A stretch of 32,419 bases of DNA, taken from positions 1 to 32,419 of the forward strand of contig JAUICP010000011.1 of the NCBI GenBank assembly GCA_030427805.1, written 5' to 3'. The notes under the pieces were generated by a model. The model ran no database searches and was not told the DNA's origin. It saw only the letters and a list, made by a program, of their open reading frames with translations. The DNA comes from Bdellovibrionia bacterium (lineage in GTDB: Bacteria; Bdellovibrionota; Bdellovibrionia; Bdellovibrionales; JAGQZY01). A program made the translations under genes and the position numbers. Shown here piece after piece: positions 1-6,803 of this stretch; within the stretch, counting starts at the first letter, position 1, and every line of letters begins with the position of its first letter.

Positions 1-344
1 CAGGAAGTACCAAGAGTTCGGGAAGTACCAAGAGTTCAGGAAGTACCAAGAGTTCGGGAAGTACCAAGAGTTCGGGAAGTACCAAGAGTTCAGGAAGTAC
101 CAAGAGTTCAGGAAGTACCAAGAGTTCGGGAAGTACCAAGAGTTCGGGAAGTACCAAGAGTTCGGGAAGTACCAAGAGTTCAGGAAGTACCAAGAGTTCG
201 GGAAGTACCAAGAGTTCAGGAAGTACCAAGAGTTCGGGAAGTACCAAGAGTTCGGGAAGTACCAAGAGTTCAGGAAGTACCAAGAGTTCAGGAAGTACCA
301 AGAGTTCAGGAAGTACCAAGAGTTCAGGAAGTACCAAGAGTTCC
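1..344 (+). repeat. 18-bp tandem repeat (minisatellite) inside a gene
   Basis: Nineteen uninterrupted 18-bp units run from position 3 to 344, and the array continues past the left edge. Each unit encodes Gly-Ser-Thr-Lys-Ser-Ser in the frame of the downstream CDS. Units differ almost only in the last Ser codon (TCG or TCA; TCC in the final unit). The TCG/TCA order shows a higher-order pattern: bases 1-127 recur exactly at 181-307, a 180-bp (10-unit) period, which points to recent block duplication. The array is coding and has no spacers, so it is not a CRISPR. Confidence 0.97.
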
Positions 345-1589
345 GAAGACTCAAAAAGTTCAAATACTTCTAAGGGCAGTACTGGAAGTATAGATAAAGA
401 TCATAAATATAGCGAGACCAATAAGGATATCAACCAGGCAAAAAATTGTGTCATTGAGAATTGCAGCAAAGAAGAAAAAGAGTTCGAGGAACGTGTTGCA
501 GTCGATCCATGGGCTCCCTATAGAGAGTATGATGCTGGTGAATTTGGCGACACAGGTGACTTAGACGTTCATCAAAATGCCATCGCCCATGCTCAAGCAA
601 TGGCAGCTGACTGCGAGGCCTGCTCAGAAAGTGCGTTTAATGGAGATGCCGCTTCCATTGCTGCGCGAAGGGCCGTGATCAATTCCTATTATGCGAGTTC
701 CGTCGAGATGGGCTATGAGTCGCGAGATGTTCCCTATGGGGATCGAAATATTCCAGCTGGACCGATGGCCGCCGCCGCAAAGTATAGAGATGGTCGATTA
801 CCGTCCTATAGGGAGAGAATCGTTGATGAGATGATCACTTCTGGCCAGGCAACCTATTACTATCCCGGCCAAGCTCCAATCAATTCCAATGATAATCTGA
901 CTGATACTCAAAGGCTGGGAAAAGAAGAATCAATTGTTGTACTCCCTGTCAGCGGAGACGCTTACGATATAATGCGCTCAGCACTTAACTACCAAGGCAG
1001 AGATGCCGTCGGGTACGCGGCGCCGGTGGGTGCTTACCCGGGTGGATTAGTCGTAATAGATAGTAGCCATAGTTCGATTGTTAATAGTGGAGAGAGTTTT
1101 GTAAGTATTTCGACTCCCATTTCAGGTCATTACATTGAAATTCCCACACTTAATCCTGGAAATGTCGAACAAGATGCGGTTCTCAGACATGAGTTTTCTC
1201 ACTCGGGAGAGAGAGCCATAATAAATCTTGTTAATCGTGAACAAATAGCCACAGGGAGTATTTCACCAGTTCTTGCTGAAGGGCAAGCCGTAGCTCAATC
1301 GCATCTAGCAGCCAAAGATTTTTATAATGTAAGTGAAACTATCAATGGTAGTGGAACGGCTGTACCGGGAGAGAACTACGCCAATAAATACACTGAGGTC
1401 GAAGCCTTCATTCACATGTACGATCACGAACAAGAGGGCAGGCTTCGTCTGCAAAGACAACTACAAAGTAAATTCAATCTCACTCGTGAAGAAGCAGTCG
1501 GTGTCTATTTTGAGATTAGAGATAGTCCGGCGCGATTAGAGAGAAGACAGAAATTAGATGATGCCGCAAGGGTTTTACTAGGTGAGTAA
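3..1589 (+). CDS. Repeat-rich protein with C-terminal HExxH metallopeptidase-like domain (5' end off window)
   Basis: The frame is open from the window edge to the stop at 1587-1589, so the ATG at 600 is an internal Met and this is the 3' part of a longer gene. The first 114 visible residues are GSTKSS repeats, a low-complexity Ser/Thr/Lys/Gly stalk, followed by a Ser/Asn-rich linker and a globular region from about residue 135. That region carries HEFSH (His codon at 1188) and, 26 residues later, AEGQA. The spacing and the EGxA-like motif fit a gluzincin zinc peptidase of the peptidase-MA type, where the second motif gives the third zinc ligand. The next gene starts at or overlapping its 3' end, so the two are probably cotranscribed. 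Substrate and location are unknown; a stalk plus peptidase layout suggests a cell-surface or secreted protein, but the N-terminus is not visible. Peptidase activity is inferred from the motif only. Confidence 0.8.
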   Translation, partial: GSTKSSGSTKSSGSTKSSGSTKSSGSTKSSGSTKSSGSTKSSGSTKSSGSTKSSGSTKSSGSTKSSGSTKSSGSTKSSGSTKSSGSTKSSGSTKSSGSTKSSGSTKSSGSTKSSEDSKSSNTSKGSTGSIDKDHKYSETNKDINQAKNCVIENCSKEEKEFEERVAVDPWAPYREYDAGEFGDTGDLDVHQNAIAHAQAMAADCEACSESAFNGDAASIAARRAVINSYYASSVEMGYESRDVPYGDRNIPAGPMAAAAKYRDGRLPSYRERIVDEMITSGQATYYYPGQAPINSNDNLTDTQRLGKEESIVVLPVSGDAYDIMRSALNYQGRDAVGYAAPVGAYPGGLVVIDSSHSSIVNSGESFVSISTPISGHYIEIPTLNPGNVEQDAVLRHEFSHSGERAIINLVNREQIATGSISPVLAEGQAVAQSHLAAKDFYNVSETINGSGTAVPGENYANKYTEVEAFIHMYDHEQEGRLRLQRQLQSKFNLTREEAVGVYFEIRDSPARLERRQKLDDAARVLLGE

Positions 1590-1590
1590 G

Positions 1591-2640
1591 ATGGAGAGAA
1601 AAATGGATACATCAAGGTTTATAAAAATTTTTTCAATCGTTATTCTTTTAGCAGGCTCCCTAGTATTGTTTAATAATATGGGTGGTAAATTAGTAAAAGG
1701 TAAACGGAGTAAAAAAGAGCGGGTCCTTAGTGTTCAGGAAATTGCAGACGAAATCAATATTCTGATTGATCGGATCGAAAACAAGGAGTTTGGCGAAAAT
1801 GGTGGCCTGGCACTTGGAGTCTTCTTAGCGAAAAACATCAACTATCTAGCAGTAAAGCTCAAAGCCAAGACGTGTAGGGAGGTCAAAGCATACGTGCCGA
1901 AAATGCCAACGGGGCGGTACCTCTTATGGCACGATTCAAACGGCTCGCTCAAATTTTGTCAGAGTACTATGGACTTTGTGAATCATGTTTACGAGGCTAT
2001 AAATCGAAGGAAGCCGAGTAAAAATGGTATGGTTAAATGGCTCCGCATTTACAAAGAAAAAGGCTTTCAAGAGCTCGTCGTCGATATTGCCTTAAGAGAT
2101 GAGTTTTCTAAAAAGAATCCTTCTCTTGATGAGCAGGTGAACGCCATATTCAATGCCCTTCTTACGCGAAAAGTTGGAGTCGGACTCCCGGGTTGGAGAA
2201 GAAACTTAGATGAAAAAGGAATTGCACACTTGGTTCGCGCCGTTGCAAAAACACCCGAGTCCCAAAAGAAAAACGAAAGTCACTTAGAGGGCCTTGAGGG
2301 GTTTGTGGATAAGTTAAAGGTTAAAGGTGGAAAGCTTGTTTTTAAAGGCTGGGCTTGTCAGGTGCGATTGAATCAACCCTTAGAAGTCGAAATCTTTGTT
2401 GGTGGCGATAAAAAAGAAGTGCGAAGAATCGCGACAACTTTAGCTAATTTAAACAAGTATGATACAGAACAAGATTGTCAAAACGGACGCGCTTTTGCCG
2501 GTTTTGAGGTCAAGGTCAAATTTTCTGATGTTCGAGCTCTCGAAAGGGAGCCAGTCGAAGTGTTTGCCTCGAACCCTCATACTGGTGTCAGGCAACGACT
2601 TACTTCTAAGACCAAAAACTTAAGACTTCCTCGCTGGTAA
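1591..2640 (+). CDS. Membrane-anchored protein with C-terminal GWAC-type beta domain
   Basis: About 350 residues. Three starts are possible: GTG 1582, ATG 1591 (AGGTGAG just upstream) and ATG 1603 (GGAGA 5 nt upstream). All keep the single hydrophobic segment (IFSIVILLAGSLVLF), which acts as a signal anchor or uncleaved signal. The middle part, about residues 40-235, is soluble, basic and mixed helical, with no motif I recognise. The last 105 residues contain KGWACQ, TTLANL and a later Cys before a GFEVKV strand. This is the pattern of a beta-sandwich module found in bacterial surface proteins (GWAC, then ANL, then Cys). The gene overlaps or abuts the repeat-rich metallopeptidase gene, so it is probably in the same operon and may act with it at the envelope. 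Molecular function is unknown. Confidence 0.75.
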   Translation: MERKMDTSRFIKIFSIVILLAGSLVLFNNMGGKLVKGKRSKKERVLSVQEIADEINILIDRIENKEFGENGGLALGVFLAKNINYLAVKLKAKTCREVKAYVPKMPTGRYLLWHDSNGSLKFCQSTMDFVNHVYEAINRRKPSKNGMVKWLRIYKEKGFQELVVDIALRDEFSKKNPSLDEQVNAIFNALLTRKVGVGLPGWRRNLDEKGIAHLVRAVAKTPESQKKNESHLEGLEGFVDKLKVKGGKLVFKGWACQVRLNQPLEVEIFVGGDKKEVRRIATTLANLNKYDTEQDCQNGRAFAGFEVKVKFSDVRALEREPVEVFASNPHTGVRQRLTSKTKNLRLPRW

Positions 2641-2657
2641 CAGCGGGGATACCCTGA

Positions 2658-2695
2658 GATGCCAGGCACCAAATGGTAGCGCGGTTGCGTTGAGA
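2658..2695 (+). repeat. Dispersed intergenic repeat, copy 1
   Basis: This copy matches the family at GATGCCAGGCACC followed by AAATGGTAGCG, with a weaker tail. It lies 17 bp after the stop of the upstream gene. The first half is a near-perfect palindrome (GGTGCC-A-GGCACC in the consensus; G2 is A here). It aligns without gaps to the copies at 8614, 9308, 17843, 19488 and 21908. Confidence 0.85.
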
Positions 2696-2716
2696 ATGTA
2701 TAGAATATGATTCTTA

Positions 2717-2742
2717 AGAAACAAGTTTCTCGAACAATATTT
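2717..2742 (+). terminator. Weak hairpin with T-rich tail
   Basis: AGAAACAAGTTTCT (2717-2730) can form a short A/T-rich stem, followed by a T-run in AATATTTTTTAA. It could end transcription of the upstream + strand gene. The stem is only 5 bp with a 4-nt loop, so this is a weak candidate. Confidence 0.25.
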
Positions 2743-2755
2743 TTTAATACATAAG

Positions 2756-3565
2756 CTAGAAGGAATGTCGTTCCACTTCTTTTGCGCTGAAACCGATGGA
2801 TTCGAAAACTTTATTCGGAATTTTTTGGGCGATTTCTTTACTATGTGCGATGAGTTCGAGTTGAGTTCCCGACCATTCGTATTTCAAGATGAAGAGCCCT
2901 TCTGCCCCCCAAAGAGTCCAGTCATTAATTGTAACTTTTTGTTTAAACTGCCGTGTTAAAAGAGTCTCTACCTCGTTTCCGTCATCTTCATCGTCAATCT
3001 CTCCAGAGAGATATAAGGGTGAGTCTTCCAAATCAGAAAACCTTTGAGAAAGAAGATTTAAAACAAAGGCTTCGGGGTTTTTCGAAAACAAATCTACTTC
3101 AGGTTCTTCTAAGGAGTCATTGGGATCGTCTTCATTAAGATCATCTTCAACTCGATCAAAATCAATACAGTAAATATGTTCTCGATACTCTGTTTTTTCA
3201 TATTCAGTTGAATTGACTTCCCATTTTTTAAAGCCGTACCTGATATCCTCGTCATCCGTGAAATTAAATAGACAAACGAAGTCTCCGCATTTTGTTTTTA
3301 TTTCTGAATATTGTGGTTTCAAGTCGAGGGCTTTGAATTCAGGATCAGAATCTTTAAGGTCGGTCATGAGCTCAATGAGTTTTTTAGCTGAGGCTGGTAA
3401 GGCGTAGCCTAGGAACGTCTCGGCGCTTTTTATAGTATCCTCAGAGGTGCTCCTATTTGTATTAAATTTTATACTGAACCAATCCTTGATCGTTTCACAA
3501 CTCGCATTCCAGAAGTCTAGAGTACTACTTTCAGTATTTCGAAAAAACTTCAATGGATCTATCAT
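2756..3565 (-). CDS. SMI1/KNR4 (SUKH)-like acidic protein
   Basis: 269 residues with no signal peptide or membrane segment; cytoplasmic and strongly acidic (DDEDDGNE and DLNEDDPNDS stretches). The N-terminal pattern IKSAETFLGYALPASAKKLI resembles the first helix of SMI1/KNR4-fold domains (IxxAExxLGxxLPxxxxxfl). Aromatic strand segments follow (FVCLFNF, HIYCIDF). SUKH-fold proteins often act as immunity proteins against secreted polymorphic toxins, or as structural scaffolds. Opposite orientation to the repeat-rich metallopeptidase operon, ending 115 bp past it, makes an immunity role conceivable but unproven. The assignment rests on motif memory. It could instead be an unrelated DUF. Confidence 0.5.
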   Translation of the reverse strand: MIDPLKFFRNTESSTLDFWNASCETIKDWFSIKFNTNRSTSEDTIKSAETFLGYALPASAKKLIELMTDLKDSDPEFKALDLKPQYSEIKTKCGDFVCLFNFTDDEDIRYGFKKWEVNSTEYEKTEYREHIYCIDFDRVEDDLNEDDPNDSLEEPEVDLFSKNPEAFVLNLLSQRFSDLEDSPLYLSGEIDDEDDGNEVETLLTRQFKQKVTINDWTLWGAEGLFILKYEWSGTQLELIAHSKEIAQKIPNKVFESIGFSAKEVERHSF

Positions 3566-3713
3566 TCAATCTCCTGAGGTCTTAAAGGTGAGAATATAAT
3601 TTATAGGGATCTCGTCGAGACTGCACCAATAGGAGCCATCGAACTCTACCAAAGTAGGTCGGTTTGTCGGCCAAAGAAGCTAATGCTAGGTAGTTAACTC
3701 CTTAGGTTATCTG

Positions 3714-3719
3714 TATAAT
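3714..3719 (+). promoter_or_regulatory. Possible -10 box for the 3736 gene
   Basis: A perfect TATAAT ends 16 nt before the ATG at 3736. No convincing -35 hexamer sits 16-18 bp upstream. With a start near 3726 the leader would be about 10 nt, and no Shine-Dalgarno is visible, so a nearly leaderless mRNA is possible. Confidence 0.35.
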
Positions 3720-3735
3720 TTTACGATAAACAATT

Positions 3736-4596
3736 ATGAAGTTTGCGGTTTCAGCTGGTCTTTTATCTATTGCTATTATTGTCGCTTATACCTTTTGGTG
3801 GAGTGAGCCCTCTTATGTCTTAGAAGGAGACGGGTGGAACTCAACCTCAGTCTCAGAAGACGCAACTCAAGAGTCTGCGGCAAGACAACCTGCAGCTTCA
3901 GAAGACCTTCCAGAAAATCAAGTCGATCAGCCAGTAGCTGGCGAAGGTGATTCCCTAGAATCTTTAGTTGCAAACCTTGAAATTGATAGTGGGTTTATGT
4001 CAGATCTTGGGCAAGGAGAGTCGGCCCAGGTTGTCAGGGGACTTTTTCATCTTTTAGAGAGAGCGGCTGGTGGTGATGAAGAAGCACTAAAGCTTCACGC
4101 ATTGCTTTTGGCAAAAATTAAATCCTCCAGTGAAGGCTATGGCCACATCTTAGAGGCTATTAAACGCTGGCAAGATTATCCGGAGCGCTCTTTTGATCGG
4201 GTGGGCCTTTTAGAAATTTTAGCTGAAAGTAACGAGTTCAAAGATGAAGTGAACGCCATTGCTAAAAAAGAAATGGTCGATAACGGTAGTAAAGAAGTCA
4301 CCATGCCCGATCAAGCCGCCACCGAAGAAGAGCTTGATGAATCCCTATCGACCACCCATGATATGTATGCTCCTGTTACGGCCCATAGAATCTTTTTAGA
4401 AACGGCTGGTGACGGCCCCCAAGCCCTTGAGGGTTCGATGATGGCCATCGAAGCCCAAGACAATCACAATGTCAGAGAGGCCATGATTCAAGATTTCAAA
4501 GAGATTCATCCAGATGAGGTCGAAGAGCTTCTTCGCTACCTACGAAGCCGTGGGATTGATCTCATCGAGACCAACCACCAAGACAATGAAGAATAA
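3736..4596 (+). CDS. Membrane-anchored periplasmic protein of unknown function
   Basis: 286 residues. Residues 5-22 (VSAGLLSIAIIVAYTFWW) form a signal anchor after a single Lys, followed by an acidic Ser/Glu/Gln-rich linker to about residue 80 and then a predicted mostly helical soluble domain. The helical part contains EEALKLHALLLAK and EEVEELLRYLRSRG. This could be a repeat-type helical scaffold, but no catalytic motif is evident. The ATG has no Shine-Dalgarno; a TATAAT lies just upstream. It converges on the C39-like peptidase gene with a 16-bp gap. I do not recognise the family. Confidence 0.7.
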   Translation: MKFAVSAGLLSIAIIVAYTFWWSEPSYVLEGDGWNSTSVSEDATQESAARQPAASEDLPENQVDQPVAGEGDSLESLVANLEIDSGFMSDLGQGESAQVVRGLFHLLERAAGGDEEALKLHALLLAKIKSSSEGYGHILEAIKRWQDYPERSFDRVGLLEILAESNEFKDEVNAIAKKEMVDNGSKEVTMPDQAATEEELDESLSTTHDMYAPVTAHRIFLETAGDGPQALEGSMMAIEAQDNHNVREAMIQDFKEIHPDEVEELLRYLRSRGIDLIETNHQDNEE

Positions 4597-4612
4597 TTTT
4601 TTAATACTGTGA

Positions 4613-5416
4613 CTACTTCTTTCGACCAAAAGAAGAGAAGCTGTGAAGTAGGTTTCCACCGTTACCTAGATGATAAGCTGTGCTAAATGAGAGGTGTGAT
4701 GGCAACACATGGCTTGCCCACTTTCCATTAACATTGCGCTTAAGCTTATTGATCTTAGTTCTCCAAGGACCATTTGATTTTGTGGGATCATTAAAGGTCG
4801 CATAGGCATTATTAACTGCTTTGAGTGGCATGATGTGCCCACCGTTTCGCGTATAAACACAATTGTAAGTGCCATTGGCCTTAAGCTTACAAGAGCGCTT
4901 GTACCAGCCAAAATTAAGTACCGGAACTCGGTTGGCTTTTAACTGATTCATTAGTCTGTTGCGAGTAATTGCTGCTGATTTATTGACGTAGAATTTATTC
5001 GATGTCATCTGCGCGCCGAAGTCTCGAACTCTTGCAGCGTAATAATTATTGAGAGTTGTAAAGTAAGTTCCGCCGGCCTTAGTGGTATTGAGTTTTTTTG
5101 CCATATATTCGATTTTACCGTATTGTCCGTAAACCTTCTTTTTATAGAAAACATTTGAGTTAGAACCACTTTTTCCGGCAAGTCCTTGCCCAACCATAAC
5201 GGCATCAAGAGCCATTGCTACAGCCGTAGGGCCACAAAGGTTGGTTGTGCCATTGTTATAGTATTTCCAGCGCGGAAGTAAACTTGTATGGTTTTGGTCA
5301 AAGTGTCTCATTGACTTAGCGACACAGTTATTCGCATCAGAGCAAGTGACTTTTGCCTGAGCAGTGAATGAAAACGAAATAATAGTAAATAATAAGACGT
5401 AGAATAATTTGGTCAT
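4613..5416 (-). CDS. Secreted C39-like papain-fold cysteine peptidase
   Basis: 267 residues with a clear Sec signal peptide (hydrophobic residues 4-18, cleavage after AQA at 21). NLCGPTAVAM places a candidate catalytic Cys at residue 61 at the start of a helix, and NGGHIMPLKAV supplies the His at 194, followed by a short strand and FNDP for the Asn/Asp. The Cys...His...Asn/Asp order with CGPTA is the signature of Peptidase_C39-like domains. The stand-alone secreted form suggests a periplasmic or extracellular peptidase, not an ABC-exporter leader peptidase, since no ABC or membrane domain follows. The C-terminus is basic (GRKK). It converges on the preceding gene. Substrate unknown. Confidence 0.72.
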   Translation of the reverse strand: MTKLFYVLLFTIISFSFTAQAKVTCSDANNCVAKSMRHFDQNHTSLLPRWKYYNNGTTNLCGPTAVAMALDAVMVGQGLAGKSGSNSNVFYKKKVYGQYGKIEYMAKKLNTTKAGGTYFTTLNNYYAARVRDFGAQMTSNKFYVNKSAAITRNRLMNQLKANRVPVLNFGWYKRSCKLKANGTYNCVYTRNGGHIMPLKAVNNAYATFNDPTKSNGPWRTKINKLKRNVNGKWASHVLPSHLSFSTAYHLGNGGNLLHSFSSFGRKK

Positions 5417-5602
5417 ATTGCCCCCCAGCGATATAGTGCTGAGTTTTGCAAGGTCGGTACCTCTGAGACCTGATCTCTCCGCTCTGAAGCCAAATGACTG
5501 TCGAAGTTTTTACTAGCTGTCCATGATGTGGTTAACACTGAATAGGTCTTATAAAAAATGTCCCTTTTCAGAACAAACAGCTCTCCGAAGTGTTCTTAAA
5601 AT

Positions 5603-5609
5603 AGGGAGG
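5603..5609 (+). promoter_or_regulatory. Strong ribosome binding site for the 5615 gene
   Basis: AGGGAGG with 5 nt to the ATG at 5615 fixes that start. Confidence 0.7.
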
Positions 5610-5614
5610 ACCTA

Positions 5615-6715
5615 ATGCTATTGGTTTTTAGAAATATTACATATTTTTTTCTGGGCACTTTGCTCATTCTAAGTTTTCAAAACTGCGATGGTAATTCAGT
5701 TTTGGCAATGAGATCCCAGGTTGACGAAAACTCATCTCAAGATGAGACAAGCTCTCCAAATATTATCCTTGAAGAAATTGAGGAAGTTCCAACTAAAGGA
5801 TGTGATTTTAATGGAACTGAATACCAGTGTGTGACGATTGCCTATGGTTCTCACGAGCTTCAACACTATGAACTTTGGTTGCCAAATTTTGGAGAAGATG
5901 TTCCCCTTGTGGTGTATGTCCATGGAGGAGGATACTTTCAAGGTGAAAAGGAGATGGCCTACAACCCTTTTTCCGGAATGAAGGAGTTTCTAGAAGCGGG
6001 TTACGCCTTTGCATCGATCAACTATCGGTTAAGTGGTGACTCGCCATTTGTGAAAGGAGTCACAGGGGAGTACCCGCCAGCGATGCGAGATGGGGCGAGT
6101 GCTATTCAAGACATGCGTATGAGAGCCAAGCACTACGGAATCAATGGAAATCAGGTAGCATTGACTGGAGGTTCAGCTGGTGGTGGGATTTCGCTGTGGT
6201 TGGCACTTCACGACGATTTAAAGGACCTTAAAAGTAGTCACCCTCGTGATCACGAGTCATCGAGAGTTCAGTGCCTGGCGTTGACAGAAACTCAGACAAC
6301 ACTGACCATCTCTGAAGTAGCAAGAATATTAGGGGAAGATGAGTTTGAACTTGATGTTGGAATTCCAGCGCTCTATGGCACGACTCCTGAGGAGTATCTT
6401 CAGGACCCAGAGGGAATGGAATTCAAATTAAAGGCGAGTATGCAAGAAGCATCGCCGATATCTCACCTATCAATGGATGATCAAATCAAATTGCTCTTAG
6501 CCTATAGGCGCTCTTATGGAGAAGTTGATATTCATAGCCCTGAATTTGGCGACTATTTCTTGTACGGAAAGCCGAACAACCTATCTCAGGAGTATAGCAG
6601 AAAGTCTCTAAGTGATATACCGGGTGCTGAGTTTGAATTGAAAGTGAATGTCGGTAGCTATTTACAACTTAAATTTGAAGTGGTCGATTTTATTAAAGAT
6701 AATTGTTTTCGCTAA
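5615..6715 (+). CDS. Alpha/beta-hydrolase (esterase-like) lipoprotein
   Basis: 366 residues. The N-terminus is a lipoprotein signal ending in the lipobox LSFQNC (Cys at residue 24), so the mature protein should be lipid-anchored. The fold motifs are HGGG at 103-106 (oxyanion hole of hormone-sensitive-lipase-like esterases) and GGSAGG at 185-190, with nucleophile Ser187. Both agree with a carboxylesterase/lipase or deacetylase-type alpha/beta hydrolase. The C-terminal part has DIHSPEFG but lacks the usual final His loop before the last helix (VNVGSYLQLKFEV). The third catalytic residue is therefore either the His in DIH or missing. An AGGGAGG site precedes the ATG. It converges on the P450 gene with an 88-bp gap. 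Substrate unknown. Confidence 0.8.
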   Translation: MLLVFRNITYFFLGTLLILSFQNCDGNSVLAMRSQVDENSSQDETSSPNIILEEIEEVPTKGCDFNGTEYQCVTIAYGSHELQHYELWLPNFGEDVPLVVYVHGGGYFQGEKEMAYNPFSGMKEFLEAGYAFASINYRLSGDSPFVKGVTGEYPPAMRDGASAIQDMRMRAKHYGINGNQVALTGGSAGGGISLWLALHDDLKDLKSSHPRDHESSRVQCLALTETQTTLTISEVARILGEDEFELDVGIPALYGTTPEEYLQDPEGMEFKLKASMQEASPISHLSMDDQIKLLLAYRRSYGEVDIHSPEFGDYFLYGKPNNLSQEYSRKSLSDIPGAEFELKVNVGSYLQLKFEVVDFIKDNCFR

Positions 6716-6803
6716 GTTAACAGGGATCCATATGATGCAACAATCAATTTGTGGATCTATCAGCGAGTTAGGATTTATTACTAGCTATAGGGTGAGGTCG
6801 TTA

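Noticed and set aside
1-344. CRISPR-like repeat array
   Set aside because: Units are contiguous 18-mers without spacers, in frame with a coding region and differing only at a codon wobble position.
600-1589. ATG 600 as the gene start
   Set aside because: The same frame is open all the way to the left edge through the repeats, and there is no Shine-Dalgarno before 600.
5532-5555. Promoter with TTAACA and TATAAA before the hydrolase gene
   Set aside because: The spacer is only 12 bp, too short for a sigma-70-type promoter.
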